Shown here: positions 8,633-16,150 of the stretch, piece by piece
How positions within the stretch are numbered: position 1 is the first letter of the stretch
Layout of the letters: every line of letters starts with the position of its first letter
Source: Campylobacter concisus
GTDB lineage: Bacteria; Campylobacterota; Campylobacteria; Campylobacterales; Campylobacteraceae
Reading direction: 5' to 3'
DNA length: 64,000 bases
Assembly: GCF_002092855.1 (NCBI RefSeq)
Contig: NZ_LVLC01000030.1
Location: 1-64,000, forward strand
Translations under genes and position numbers: made by a program
Notes under the pieces: model-generated
The model's input: the letters and a program-made list of their open reading frames with translations, nothing else
What the model was told of the DNA's origin: nothing
Databases searched by the model: none

Positions 8633-9008
8633 AAAGCCCATAACAACTCTCACCTAATCTTTGTCTATAAAGAAAATGGTGAAATTTTAGGCTACTGCTC
8701 ACTAAGTGACTTTAATCCTAAAATCGCTTACGATATAAGCGTAGAGATAAGCATCTATGTCGCTAAAAAGACTCTTGACATGGGTATTGGTAAGCAGCTT
8801 TTAAGTCAAAGTCTAGATGAGGCAAAGAGGCTAAATTTAAAAAATTATCACTCTAATATTTAGTGAAAACAAAGCAAGTCCTAAGATGTTTTTAGAATTT
8901 AGCTTTGAAAAATGGAGTGAACTGCCTGGCATTTGCCTGATGGATAATGAGTACAAAAATGTCGTTATCTTGGGGCTAAACTTTAAAAACCAAGCATTAA
9001 GCAAATAA
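8633..9008 (+). pseudogene. Decayed GNAT N-acetyltransferase
   Basis: Two frames together encode the C-terminal part of a GNAT acetyltransferase of the phosphinothricin/methionine-sulfoximine type. The first frame reads HLIFVYKENGEILGYCS and then the acetyl-CoA loop MGIGKQLL, and stops at 8861. The next frame continues FSENKASPKMFLEFSFEKW and ends NVVILGLNF at 9008. A one-base frameshift near 8857 and the loss of the N-terminal third (no start, stops upstream) show it is dead. It abuts the tRNA used by the prophage. Confidence 0.8.
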
Positions 9009-9011
9009 AGA

Positions 9012-9017
9012 TATAAT
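9012..9017 (+). promoter_or_regulatory. Putative -10 box of the tRNA-Ser gene
   Basis: TATAAT lies 12 bp before the 5' end of the tRNA. Confidence 0.55.
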
Positions 9018-9029
9018 CACCTTCATCTT

Positions 9030-9117
9030 GGGTAGATGTCCGAGCGGTTTAAGGAGCACGCCTGGAACGCGTGTGTGGGGCAACTCACCGAGAGTTCGAA
9101 TCTCTCTCTACCCGCCA
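9030..9117 (+). tRNA. tRNA-Ser (anticodon GGA)
   Basis: The 88-nt gene folds as a class II tRNA. The acceptor stem GGGTAGA/TCTACCC is perfect, the anticodon stem CACGC/GCGTG carries loop CTGGAAC (anticodon GGA, reading UCC and UCU), a long variable arm follows, and the T-loop TTCGAAT and encoded CCA are present. Its 3' end is the prophage attachment core, and the tRNA stays intact after integration. Confidence 0.96.
9095..9117 (+). repeat. attL core (3' end of tRNA-Ser)
   Basis: These 23 bp, from the T-loop TTCGAA through the CCA end, are repeated exactly at 48244-48266. They mark the left boundary of the prophage. Confidence 0.92.
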
Positions 9118-9261
9118 CCATATCAAGAAACACACAGAATTAATAAGCAAATTACAGCAACAAAATTTCGATTTTAACAATAATTTAAAGCATTATCTCA
9201 TAAACTTATGGCAATAAAAAGAAACAAAAAGCAAGTAACAGTAAAGACTTTTTAGCTGATT

Positions 9262-9316
9262 TTTGGCTGATTGCCTTTAAAAAAAGTAGCTAAAAAAATA
9301 AAAATAGTCAGCCAAA
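9262..9316. promoter_or_regulatory. Putative integrase arm-binding sites, left
   Basis: TTTGGCTGATT (9262-9272) and, inverted, TAGTCAGCCAAA (9305-9316) lie between attL and the integrase start. The exact complement of the second, TTTGGCTGACTA, occurs at 48190-48201 inside the right end. Such shared short repeats at both ends are expected for arm-type sites of tyrosine recombinases. Confidence 0.5.
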
Positions 9317-9326
9317 GGGGTATAAA

Positions 9327-10517
9327 ATGCCTAAACTATCACGCCAACTCACGATCACGCAGTTTAAAAATCTCAAAGCAAAAGAGAAGCCATATTTTGT
9401 CAGCGACGGCGATAATTTGCTAATTAAAATAATGCCAAACGGCACAAAATTTTTCATATATGAGTTTCGAGAAAATGGTAAGCGCCACCGCCTAACACTG
9501 GGCAAATATGATGAAATAAGCCTAAGCGAAGCAAGAGATAAAAGAAACGAGCTAAGATTAAAACTCAATCAAGGCGAGAGCCTAACACAAACAGCAGAAA
9601 AAACAAAATTTAAAGCAGTATTTGAAGCGTGGTATAAAACAAAAAGTAAGTTGAGTGAGAAGCAGCAGTTTTGGATGAAAAGGCGGTTTGAAACATTGCT
9701 ATTGCCAAAGCTTGGCGAAATGGATATAAAAGATATAAGCAGAAAAGACATAATATTTGCCATTAGCCCACTACTCGAGGATGAAAAACTAGAAACAGCC
9801 GATAGAGTGCTAAGCATATTAAATGGCTTTTTCAAATATGCTCTATTACACGAGTATGTAGATCACAACATAATAGCGGATATTGACAAAAAAACTCTAC
9901 TAGGGCGTAGAGAAGTGAAACATTTTGCATACTTAAAAAATGATGATGAGATAAGAGCCGTATTAATGGCGATAAGAGATTATTTTGGAGACATAAGAGT
10001 AAAAACGTGTGCGATATTTCAACTATATACCGCGGTAAGAGGGCAAAACGCTAGGAATGCCAAGTGGTCGCAGATAGATTTTGAAAATTGCCTTTGGCGT
10101 ATCCCAGCAGACGAGATGAAAATGGCAAAGCCCCACGAAGTGTTTTTAAGCAAAAGTGTAATCAACCTATTAAAAACATATCGTGAGTGCCTGCCGTTAA
10201 AAAGTGAGTTAATTTTTCCGTCCATAAAATCAAACGTCGCTCCGCTAAGCGATAATACTATCCGCATAATGCTTAGAAATTTAGGCTTTAACAAAGAGAT
10301 GGTAACGCCACACGGCTTTAGGGCTACATTTAGCACAGTCGCCAACGAAAATATAGATAAGCACGGCTGTAATAGTGATGTTATCGAGCTTTGCCTCGCA
10401 CACGTTGAGAGTAACAAGGTTAAAGAGGCATACAATCACGCCAAAAACCTAAAAGCAAGAGCTAAGCTTATGCAGTGGTGGAGTGATTATTTAGATAGCT
10501 TGGGTGGCTTTGCCTGA
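9327..10517 (+). CDS. int: Phage tyrosine integrase (DUF4102 N-terminus)
   Basis: This 396-aa recombinase has an N-terminal arm-binding domain (about 1-90, with ISLSEARDKRNELR), a SAM-like core-binding domain (about 95-195) and a catalytic domain with R238 (TAVRGQ), H329 and R332 (PHGFR), H359 (LAHVE) and the nucleophile Y369 (KEAYNH). It integrates the phage at the adjacent tRNA-Ser 3' end. The ATG follows an AAAGGGG ribosome site. Its 3' end overlaps the convergent excisionase-like gene by 27 bp. Confidence 0.95.
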   Translation: MPKLSRQLTITQFKNLKAKEKPYFVSDGDNLLIKIMPNGTKFFIYEFRENGKRHRLTLGKYDEISLSEARDKRNELRLKLNQGESLTQTAEKTKFKAVFEAWYKTKSKLSEKQQFWMKRRFETLLLPKLGEMDIKDISRKDIIFAISPLLEDEKLETADRVLSILNGFFKYALLHEYVDHNIIADIDKKTLLGRREVKHFAYLKNDDEIRAVLMAIRDYFGDIRVKTCAIFQLYTAVRGQNARNAKWSQIDFENCLWRIPADEMKMAKPHEVFLSKSVINLLKTYRECLPLKSELIFPSIKSNVAPLSDNTIRIMLRNLGFNKEMVTPHGFRATFSTVANENIDKHGCNSDVIELCLAHVESNKVKEAYNHAKNLKARAKLMQWWSDYLDSLGGFA

Positions 10518-10673
10518 TTTGTAGGCACGTATAGATTTTAGGGAGTAATAAATTACTCTGGAGTTTATTTTGTTAGCGATTATTGCACCTTGTTTTACTT
10601 TGTCATAAAGCGATCGTGCAGATATGCCTAGCTCTTTTAAGGCTTCATCGCGAGTAATAAATGTATCGCTCAT
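10491..10673 (-). CDS. Excisionase-like helix-turn-helix protein
   Basis: This 60-aa basic protein has a MerR/HTH_17-type fold: TRDEALKELGISARSLYDKV is the helix-turn-helix, followed by a short wing. Size and position next to the integrase suggest a recombination directionality factor. It is the last gene of the leftward early operon and converges on int, so excision and integration would be expressed from opposite strands. The stop of the upstream gene overlaps its start. Confidence 0.7.
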   Translation of the reverse strand: MSDTFITRDEALKELGISARSLYDKVKQGAIIANKINSRVIYYSLKSIRAYKSGKATQAI

Positions 10674-10852
10674 TTCCTCTCCTTAATATAATCTTTCAAA
10701 TCTCGCAAAGCGTTCCGTAAATAGCGGACGTCGCATTTAAATAAAAGAGCTTGTATTTGCTCAACTAAATTTATCTTTTCATTGTGTGTCTCGCAAAACG
10801 CTTCCAGGCTTGCAAGGGCTGCTAAGTGTTTTTCTCTTTCTGGGCTACTCAT
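10670..10852 (-). CDS. Small phage protein, 60 aa
   Basis: The product is not recognised. It is helical and charged (LEAFCETHNEKINLVEQIQA), with no signal peptide. It overlaps the YopX-like gene upstream by 8 bp and the excisionase-like gene downstream by 4 bp, consistent with translational coupling. Confidence 0.6.
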   Translation of the reverse strand: MSSPEREKHLAALASLEAFCETHNEKINLVEQIQALLFKCDVRYLRNALRDLKDYIKERK

Positions 10853-11210
10853 CTAATAGCTCCTTGTTCTCATAAATATTGCCTATAATAGAGGCTTCTT
10901 GATTAGAGACAAAAAGGTCAAATTCTTCTGTGCCTTCTATGACACACCTAAACATTGCCATATCGTCAGCATAATAAACTTTAGCAATTATATTGTTTTC
11001 CCAAGTGAGAATGTCTCCATCGCAAATTTCTTCGCCATATTTGTCTTCTAGCCCAGTATATTGCATTAACACTAGATTATCAAGCCAATTATAATGTCGG
11101 CCTGCTATCTTACTATACATCCTCACCCATCCCTCTACAAAATCAATTTCTAAAACAGGAAACATTTTTTCGACTTCCTTGTCCCACGCTCTGTATCTAA
11201 CCTTTCTCAT
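10845..11210 (-). CDS. YopX family phage protein
   Basis: This 121-aa protein begins RKVRYRAWDKEVEKMF and contains LMQYTGLEDKYGEEICDGDI, the hallmark of the YopX family common in phages and prophages. Its biochemical role is unknown. It overlaps its upstream neighbour by 4 bp within the leftward operon. Confidence 0.85.
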   Translation of the reverse strand: MRKVRYRAWDKEVEKMFPVLEIDFVEGWVRMYSKIAGRHYNWLDNLVLMQYTGLEDKYGEEICDGDILTWENNIIAKVYYADDMAMFRCVIEGTEEFDLFVSNQEASIIGNIYENKELLDE

Positions 11211-11446
11211 TTGTTATCCTTTAATTTTTTGTATGCTTCAAGTAGCCTTTCTCGCTCATCTTGTTTGAGGTAAAAGTAATTGTAAAGCGAAAAATTTATC
11301 CAAGTTGGCTGGATGTCAAATTTTAAAAGTAATTTATTGAGACGCTGCAGATTTTTGTAGTCGTCTTTTTTAAATTCCCAATTGTGGCCCAAAAACCACT
11401 CTAAAAGCTCCATTAGTTTTTCTTTATCTGTTTTTTGCCAAAACAT
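11207..11446 (-). CDS. Small phage protein, 79 aa
   Basis: The frame is open further upstream to 11572, but the ATG at 11446 follows AGAGGAT at ideal spacing, and the upstream stretch is better explained by another gene remnant. The product (MFWQKTDKEKLMELLEWF at the N-terminus) is helical and of unknown function. Confidence 0.65.
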   Translation of the reverse strand: MFWQKTDKEKLMELLEWFLGHNWEFKKDDYKNLQRLNKLLLKFDIQPTWINFSLYNYFYLKQDERERLLEAYKKLKDNK

Positions 11447-11456
11447 ATTATCCTCT

Positions 11457-11676
11457 TTAAATATTCTCGATATAAAAATAAGCCAGTGTTTGGCTATCCT
11501 CTGCCTCTTTGCGGTATTTCGTATCACAACTCTTGTTTGATATGTAGGCGATTTTCTCTTTATTCGCCGCATAAAAATCAGCCAGTATCGGAGTCAGTCT
11601 TTGCCCTTTGCTCGATGCTTAGCTTTCTAGCATAAGTTTGGGGTATGATACCACTAGACCGAATAATCGATCTCAA
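11457..11676 (-). pseudogene. Small early gene with a +1 frameshift
   Basis: From a TTG at 11676 a frame reads 32 residues (containing IIPQTYARKLSIEQRAK) and stops at 11578. The +1 frame then continues without a start as LADFYAANKEKIAYISNKS and on to YFYIENI, ending at 11457, just before the next ribosome site. Both halves look coding and join at GGC-TGA. This is most simply one gene of about 70 aa broken by a frameshift; programmed +1 shifting is possible but unsupported. Confidence 0.45.
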
Positions 11677-12016
11677 AAACTACCCATTTGCCATCTTTGC
11701 GCTCATGGGCGATATACCCGTAATAGTCGCCCTCGCACATCCCACCCCTCTGCCACACCAAGCAATCGTCTTGGCGCTCAAAAAGATACTCTCTGCCGAA
11801 CAAATCGCAGTCCAATAAGTCGCAAGTGTAAAATTCTTTGCCGTCTTTCTCAACCTTCTCAAATTTTACTAACCCATAATAAATAGCTTCATCTCTACCT
11901 ATCATATCTGTTAAATCTTCAATAGAGTATTCACTCATACCGCAATGATTTTTGAGTAGATCACTAAAATTCTTTCTTGTTTTTCGCCTAATTTTTTCAG
12001 ATATTCCAAAAAACAT
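11654..12016 (-). CDS. Hypothetical phage protein, 120 aa
   Basis: The family is not recognised. The protein is acidic with an N-terminal basic stretch (ISEKIRRKTRKNF) and a C-terminal half rich in aromatic residues (EGDYYGYIAHE). It is preceded by AAAAAGGAAAAA and lies in the leftward early operon below ssb. Confidence 0.65.
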   Translation of the reverse strand: MFFGISEKIRRKTRKNFSDLLKNHCGMSEYSIEDLTDMIGRDEAIYYGLVKFEKVEKDGKEFYTCDLLDCDLFGREYLFERQDDCLVWQRGGMCEGDYYGYIAHERKDGKWVVFEIDYSV

Positions 12017-12142
12017 TATTTTTTTTCCTTTTTAATAATTTACTCGTCAAACAAAATTAACCAACAAAAAGCCCAAAATATCGGCTCTTACATGGCTGTA
12101 TTAAGCTTATATTAAGCTAACTATCAAACATCAGTCAAACAA

Positions 12143-12631
12143 TTAAAATGGTATTGTTTCATCGCCGTTATCGTATTTGTCGTCATCCACGTCTATTTCT
12201 GGCGCGTCGTAGCTTTCAGGCGGTTTTTGCTGTTGCTGTTTTTTAGGCGCTCCTTGCTGCGGGCGCTGATTTGAATACCCGCCTTGTTGATAGCCTTGAT
12301 TGTTTTGTTTTGCGTCACCTAGCATCTCCATATTTTCGACGGCTACCGTATGCTTGCTTCTATTTTGTCCGTTATTGTCCGTCCATTGGTCGAATTTTAA
12401 TCGCCCCTCGATCAAGAGCTTTGAGCCCTTGCTGAGGTATTGATTGGCTATCTCCGCTTGTTTTCCGAAAAATACAATGTCAACAAAGCATGTCTCTTCA
12501 CGTTTTTCGCCGTTTAGTGTATATTTGCGAGTTACGGCGATACCACAACTACCTATCGCCGCGCCACCTTGGGTGTATCTAAGTTCGATGTCTCGCGTGA
12601 GATGCCCCACTAAAACTATTTTGTTAAACAT
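12143..12631 (-). CDS. ssb: Phage single-stranded DNA-binding protein
   Basis: This 162-aa protein has the N-terminal OB-fold of bacterial SSB (MFNKIVLVGHLTRDIELRYT, then FVDIVFFGKQAEIANQYLSKG), a Gln/Pro/Gly-rich linker (about 110-145) and an acidic tail ending DETIPF that recruits partner proteins. It fits with the RecE/RecT-like genes upstream in the same operon, as SSB-coated DNA is the substrate of phage annealing proteins. Confidence 0.95.
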   Translation of the reverse strand: MFNKIVLVGHLTRDIELRYTQGGAAIGSCGIAVTRKYTLNGEKREETCFVDIVFFGKQAEIANQYLSKGSKLLIEGRLKFDQWTDNNGQNRSKHTVAVENMEMLGDAKQNNQGYQQGGYSNQRPQQGAPKKQQQQKPPESYDAPEIDVDDDKYDNGDETIPF

Positions 12632-12810
12632 CTTTTAGCCTTTCGTCTATTTGCCCTTATTCTTTGGTTTCTATCGTAAGCGCCTTTTGTGCGTCTGGTT
12701 TTTGAGTGTGGCATGTGGGCTTCGCTCTTTTTTGTTTGTGGCGCACCTTGAAAATCATCTGCACCGTTTAGCCCCGCGAATAATGCACTTAAAATCCCTA
12801 ATGCTTTCAT
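12616..12810 (-). CDS. Small basic phage protein, 64 aa
   Basis: The product has a hydrophobic N-terminus (ALGILSALFAGLNG) and a strongly basic C-terminus (RIRANRRKAKRCLTK). Its end overlaps the ssb start by 16 bp, and its start lies 2 bp from the RecT-like stop. Function unknown. Confidence 0.5.
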   Translation of the reverse strand: MKALGILSALFAGLNGADDFQGAPQTKKSEAHMPHSKTRRTKGAYDRNQRIRANRRKAKRCLTK

Positions 12811-12812
12811 TT

Positions 12813-13751
12813 TTAGTTCCTTAATTTTTCTATTAAATTGTCTATGCTGCTTGGGTCGTTTAGATAGGCAGTAGCATCATCAATACTTAACCTCTCAACT
12901 AATTTTTCAGCCTCTGTTTCACTAGCGCCTCGTTTTATTAGCTCACTTTGTAGTAGATCGAGTGGCATTGGCTCAACTGTCAAATTTTCTTTTACAGTTG
13001 CGATTTCAACTTCAAGGGGTGCAGCTTCGATGTATTCGGTTTTCTCAGTTTGTGAATTTTTTGCACCAACTGAGCTGTTCGGTTTTTCCGAACTACTTAA
13101 AAGATCGTTTAGATTTTGAGTATTAGGCGTTTGCAATTTTTGCGGCCGCTTATCGTCTTTGTCCTCGTTTTCACCGACTTCATCGACGGAGTAAAGCCCC
13201 GAAATGTCAAAAGCCTTTCGTAAGGCTTGGCTTTCGGCGACTTTTTTTAACATCGTTTCGGGTTTCTCGCGCCAAAATTTTGTTATCTCGCCTTTCCCCG
13301 TCCTTTGGACGTATTCGCCATAACTTACCTCGGCGCAAAACGGACGCTCGTTATCCGTGCGATACACTCGCGCCGTCGCAACCAGTTCATTTTTATTCAT
13401 CCATTCGCCGTCTTGCAAAACGGCTTTTTGCTTTATGCCGCACTCGCTTTCGATACCCGCAAATTTACCGCTTCTATGCGCTAGGGTTAAAAAGCTGTCG
13501 CGCCCGGCTAGCGGCTCTATTTTGGATATTCTTTGCCCGTTTATATTGGTGACGCGCTCGACGAAATAAATTTGCTTTAAAATGGGATTTAAATTAAAAG
13601 TCTCGGCGACTTTCATACAATAAATCATATCCATATCGGTAGCGTTTGGCGGGAAAAACTGCGCCTTGATAATTTTTTTCTCGTCTTGGCTTAGCCAGTT
13701 GCTTTTCGTTATCTGCTCTGCTTGCGGTTTAGTTTGTTGTAGTTGGTTCAT
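12813..13751 (-). CDS. RecT/Bet-like phage recombination protein
   Basis: This 312-aa protein carries the RecT/Redbeta core: LNPILKQIYFVER, the GRDSFLTLAHRSGKFAGI segment and AESQALRKAFDISGLYS, followed by a variable acidic C-terminus. RecT-type proteins anneal single strands made by a partner exonuclease. It lies in one operon with a RecE-like nuclease, DUF1351 and ssb, a complete phage annealing set. Confidence 0.87.
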   Translation of the reverse strand: MNQLQQTKPQAEQITKSNWLSQDEKKIIKAQFFPPNATDMDMIYCMKVAETFNLNPILKQIYFVERVTNINGQRISKIEPLAGRDSFLTLAHRSGKFAGIESECGIKQKAVLQDGEWMNKNELVATARVYRTDNERPFCAEVSYGEYVQRTGKGEITKFWREKPETMLKKVAESQALRKAFDISGLYSVDEVGENEDKDDKRPQKLQTPNTQNLNDLLSSSEKPNSSVGAKNSQTEKTEYIEAAPLEVEIATVKENLTVEPMPLDLLQSELIKRGASETEAEKLVERLSIDDATAYLNDPSSIDNLIEKLRN

Positions 13752-13762
13752 TTGTTATCCTT

Positions 13763-14509
13763 TTATGCTGCTATCTTAAAAGCATTTACTATTTTTACAC
13801 TTAGTGCGACTTGCCCTTTAGCTGTTATCCTAGTTGTGAATTTTTCTTTATTGCCTTTTGGTGTCACTATGATTTGCGGGATAACTTCAAAATATCCAGC
13901 CTCTACCCATTTTTGGTAAGGCAAGTTATCGTTCATTAGATATTTTTCATCTCTTAGCCATTTAAAAACTCTATTACGTCCAACTCTTACCTCGCTATCG
14001 CAAAGAGTTTTTACAAAGTCGCCGATTAATGCACTTGTAGCACTAGCCTCGACGGCTTCAGCAAAAATAAGCTTTGGCATATCGGCAAGGCGTTGCGCTT
14101 CTAGTGCTTCGATTTTGTCCACTTGGGCTATCGCTAGCTCTAAAGCCTCTTTATAGTTACGCGGAACGTTAAACGGATTTTTTAGTTTTTGCTCCATTAA
14201 GTTAAATGCTTTGATAAACTTAACTTTCCATTGATAGGCACGCTCGCCCGTAAAGCCCATAACAAGTAATGAAAAGCCGTCGCGGGTCATCTTATACATC
14301 GGTAATTTACGCCCAGTGCTATCTGAGTATTCACTCACCCAAAAATTAGGGGCAGTGAATTCATCTTGTGGCAGCTCCCTTATTTTAGCTATAATATGGT
14401 CGTGTCTTTTTTCAAAGACATCTGCAATTTGTAGAGAAGTAGTCCAGATTTGACCGTCGGCTACTTCCAACTTGATCTCTTGGTCGTTTATGATTAGATT
14501 TTCCATCAT
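13763..14509 (-). CDS. Rha-family regulator with KilAC domain
   Basis: This 248-aa protein joins an N-terminal pRha domain (about 1-110; WTTSLQIADVFEKRHDHI and YKMTRDGFSLLVMGF) to a C-terminal KilA-C/antirepressor domain (about 150-248; RVGRNRVFKWLRDEKYL). Such fusions are phage regulators or antirepressors. Its place inside the recombination operon, 11 bp before recT, suggests early expression. The target is unknown. Confidence 0.85.
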   Translation of the reverse strand: MMENLIINDQEIKLEVADGQIWTTSLQIADVFEKRHDHIIAKIRELPQDEFTAPNFWVSEYSDSTGRKLPMYKMTRDGFSLLVMGFTGERAYQWKVKFIKAFNLMEQKLKNPFNVPRNYKEALELAIAQVDKIEALEAQRLADMPKLIFAEAVEASATSALIGDFVKTLCDSEVRVGRNRVFKWLRDEKYLMNDNLPYQKWVEAGYFEVIPQIIVTPKGNKEKFTTRITAKGQVALSVKIVNAFKIAA

Positions 14510-14706
14510 TTATCCTTTTCTTTGGGTTGAAGTATGTTTAAAATTTTGGCTCTCATCGCGTTGTGATTTTTCGATAGCGCGTCTAAAGCGCAGAATAAAT
14601 CATAAGCGCAGTCAAGCACCTTGTAGCTCACTTCCTCGTCGGTATCCGTCGGCTCTATTTGGTAAAGTGCTAGATACTGGACGAATTTCTGTTTAGTTTG
14701 TTGCAT
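14506..14706 (-). CDS. Small phage protein, 66 aa
   Basis: A helical, acidic small protein (EPTDTDEEVSYKVLDCAYDL) of unknown function, overlapping the Rha-KilAC start by 4 bp. It is the first gene left of a divergent regulatory region at 14707-14854. Confidence 0.55.
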   Translation of the reverse strand: MQQTKQKFVQYLALYQIEPTDTDEEVSYKVLDCAYDLFCALDALSKNHNAMRAKILNILQPKEKDK

Positions 14707-14728
14707 TGTGTCCCCTTAAGTATTTATT

Positions 14729-14851
14729 TGTATTCTTTTGAAATACATAGCCGAATAATACTATTTTTATAATGTATTGTCAAGTATTCTTTTGTATGCT
14801 TCAAAATAGCTTTTATTTTTGATATACTGCTAAAAAAGTACAAAGGGGTAC
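14729..14851. promoter_or_regulatory. Divergent control region with repeated operators
   Basis: Between the divergent genes at 14706 and 14855 lie two copies of GTATTCTTTTG (14730-14740 and 14784-14794). The first is inside the palindrome TGTATT-6-AATACA-like (14729-14747). GTAC-AAAGGG-GTAC (14838-14851) overlaps the ribosome site of the ribbon-helix-helix gene, and TATACT (14823-14828) can serve as its -10. The pattern suggests autoregulation. Confidence 0.45.
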
Positions 14852-14854
14852 ATA

Positions 14855-15148
14855 ATGTCTGATAAAAAAGAGATAAAACTAGACATTGATCTGCTAAGGC
14901 AAAGCAAAAAAGAAAGGGGCAATGCGGAAACAGAGGTGGTGCAAGAGCAAAGCCAAAATAAAACCGAAATAATATCCATCAGGCTTGATCCGCTAACAAA
15001 AGAGAAACTAGCTTATATTTGCGATTTGGAGTATCGCCCCGTAGCTTTACAAATCCGCAAAATAATAGAGGATTTTATAAGGCGCTACGAAAAAGAAAAC
15101 GGGTTGGAACACGATATTAAATATCCGGGCAACGAGATTGTTTTTTAG
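14855..15148 (+). CDS. Ribbon-helix-helix DNA-binding protein, 97 aa
   Basis: The C-terminal half (IISIRLDPLTKEKLAYICDLEY) matches an Arc/CopG-type ribbon-helix-helix, preceded by a charged N-terminal extension. It is the only rightward gene inside the leftward recombination operon. Its last 32 bp overlap the end of a convergent paralogue at 15117-15284 (shared pattern I-SIRLD, EYRP-A, RKI). Probable role: local repressor or antagonist. Confidence 0.75.
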   Translation: MSDKKEIKLDIDLLRQSKKERGNAETEVVQEQSQNKTEIISIRLDPLTKEKLAYICDLEYRPVALQIRKIIEDFIRRYEKENGLEHDIKYPGNEIVF

Positions 15149-15284
15149 ATTTTAGATAATCTGTTAAAATTTTGCGTAAGTGCATAGCCAAAGGGCGGTA
15201 CTCTTTTTGTGCGTCGTCCTTTAGTTTTTGTAGCGTTTTATCGTCTAGGCGTATGCTAACGATATTGGTTTGCTTGTCTTTCAT
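15117..15284 (-). CDS. Ribbon-helix-helix DNA-binding protein, 55 aa
   Basis: The frame is open to 15395, but the ATG at 15284 has AAAGGA at good spacing and lies just after the upstream nuclease stop, so 15284 is the start. The protein (IVSIRLDDKTLQKLKDDAQK) is a minimal Arc-type ribbon-helix-helix and a paralogue of the convergent gene it overlaps. Confidence 0.75.
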   Translation of the reverse strand: MKDKQTNIVSIRLDDKTLQKLKDDAQKEYRPLAMHLRKILTDYLKSKKQSRCPDI

Positions 15285-15301
15285 CTTTAATCCTTTCAAA
15301 T

Positions 15302-16150
15302 TTATGCTATCTGTTCGTAAAATTTCCACGCTGGCAAGCTCAAAGTTTGCACCGCCTCTATCTTGTCGCCATCTTTTTTTGCATAGCCCCACCACTCGTC
15401 ACGTTCTTTGCAATATTTGTAAAGCTCTAGTAACTCAAGATATGCCTTGCGACCTTGTTCTATTGCTGCTGCATCAAGTTCGTAAAAACCTACAAAATAA
15501 GGGGACTTTGTTTCAACGGCGATAAATAAGAAATAATTTACTTCTTTGCCTAAACTCCTTAAAATATCGCTGTAAAACGCTGCTTGCACGTGGTAATTAA
15601 AACTAGCGACCGATCTAGCAAAGCCAGTGGCCGAAGCGTCTGAGGTTGTTTTTAGATCGATCACTGCACCCATTTTCTCATTATAAAAATCAGGGCGACA
15701 TTTGACTGCTACACCGTTTATCTCACTAAAATAGCTTTGTTCGGCTAGCCCATCTTTTAAAAATATAGCTGTTTCACGCATAGAATTAACCGAGTTTGCT
15801 ATTTCTACGGCTGAGCCAAAAATATCAAGATCAAGCGAGGTTTTATCGCCTAAATTTTCTAAAAAATTGTTGTAGATCGCTTTGCCCTCTTTGGTGCGTT
15901 TATCAACATCAGGCTCTACGCTAAACTCATTTGAAAAATCTTTTGGCTCTAATACTAACTTATGCACCGCAGAGCCTAAGAGCAAAGCTTTTGTAGGCTC
16001 ACTCCTAAGCTCATTTTTCATTTTGAAGTGTAAAGGGCTACGTGCTAGTAGGTCGAGGTCGCTCTTTGATATTTCAGGGCGTGCGTGATATTCTTTATTG
16101 CTAATATTTTTGTTGTCTTCTGATATTTCATCAAAACTAATTTCAAACAT
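15302..16150 (-). CDS. RecE-like PD-(D/E)XK exonuclease
   Basis: This 282-aa protein resembles the C-terminal nuclease domain of exonuclease VIII (RecE): KSDLDLLARSPLHFK and LLLGSAVHKLVLEP near the N-terminus, then the catalytic RPDFY (about 153) and VIDLKTT (about 165) motifs and QAAFYSD. It would resect double-strand ends for the RecT-like annealing protein in the same operon. It overlaps the DUF1351 gene by 8 bp. Confidence 0.9.
   Translation of the reverse strand: MFEISFDEISEDNKNISNKEYHARPEISKSDLDLLARSPLHFKMKNELRSEPTKALLLGSAVHKLVLEPKDFSNEFSVEPDVDKRTKEGKAIYNNFLENLGDKTSLDLDIFGSAVEIANSVNSMRETAIFLKDGLAEQSYFSEINGVAVKCRPDFYNEKMGAVIDLKTTSDASATGFARSVASFNYHVQAAFYSDILRSLGKEVNYFLFIAVETKSPYFVGFYELDAAAIEQGRKAYLELLELYKYCKERDEWWGYAKKDGDKIEAVQTLSLPAWKFYEQIA

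Noticed and set aside
9308-10435. Leftward open frames opposite the integrase
   Set aside because: They are shadows of the integrase reading frame, without ribosome sites.
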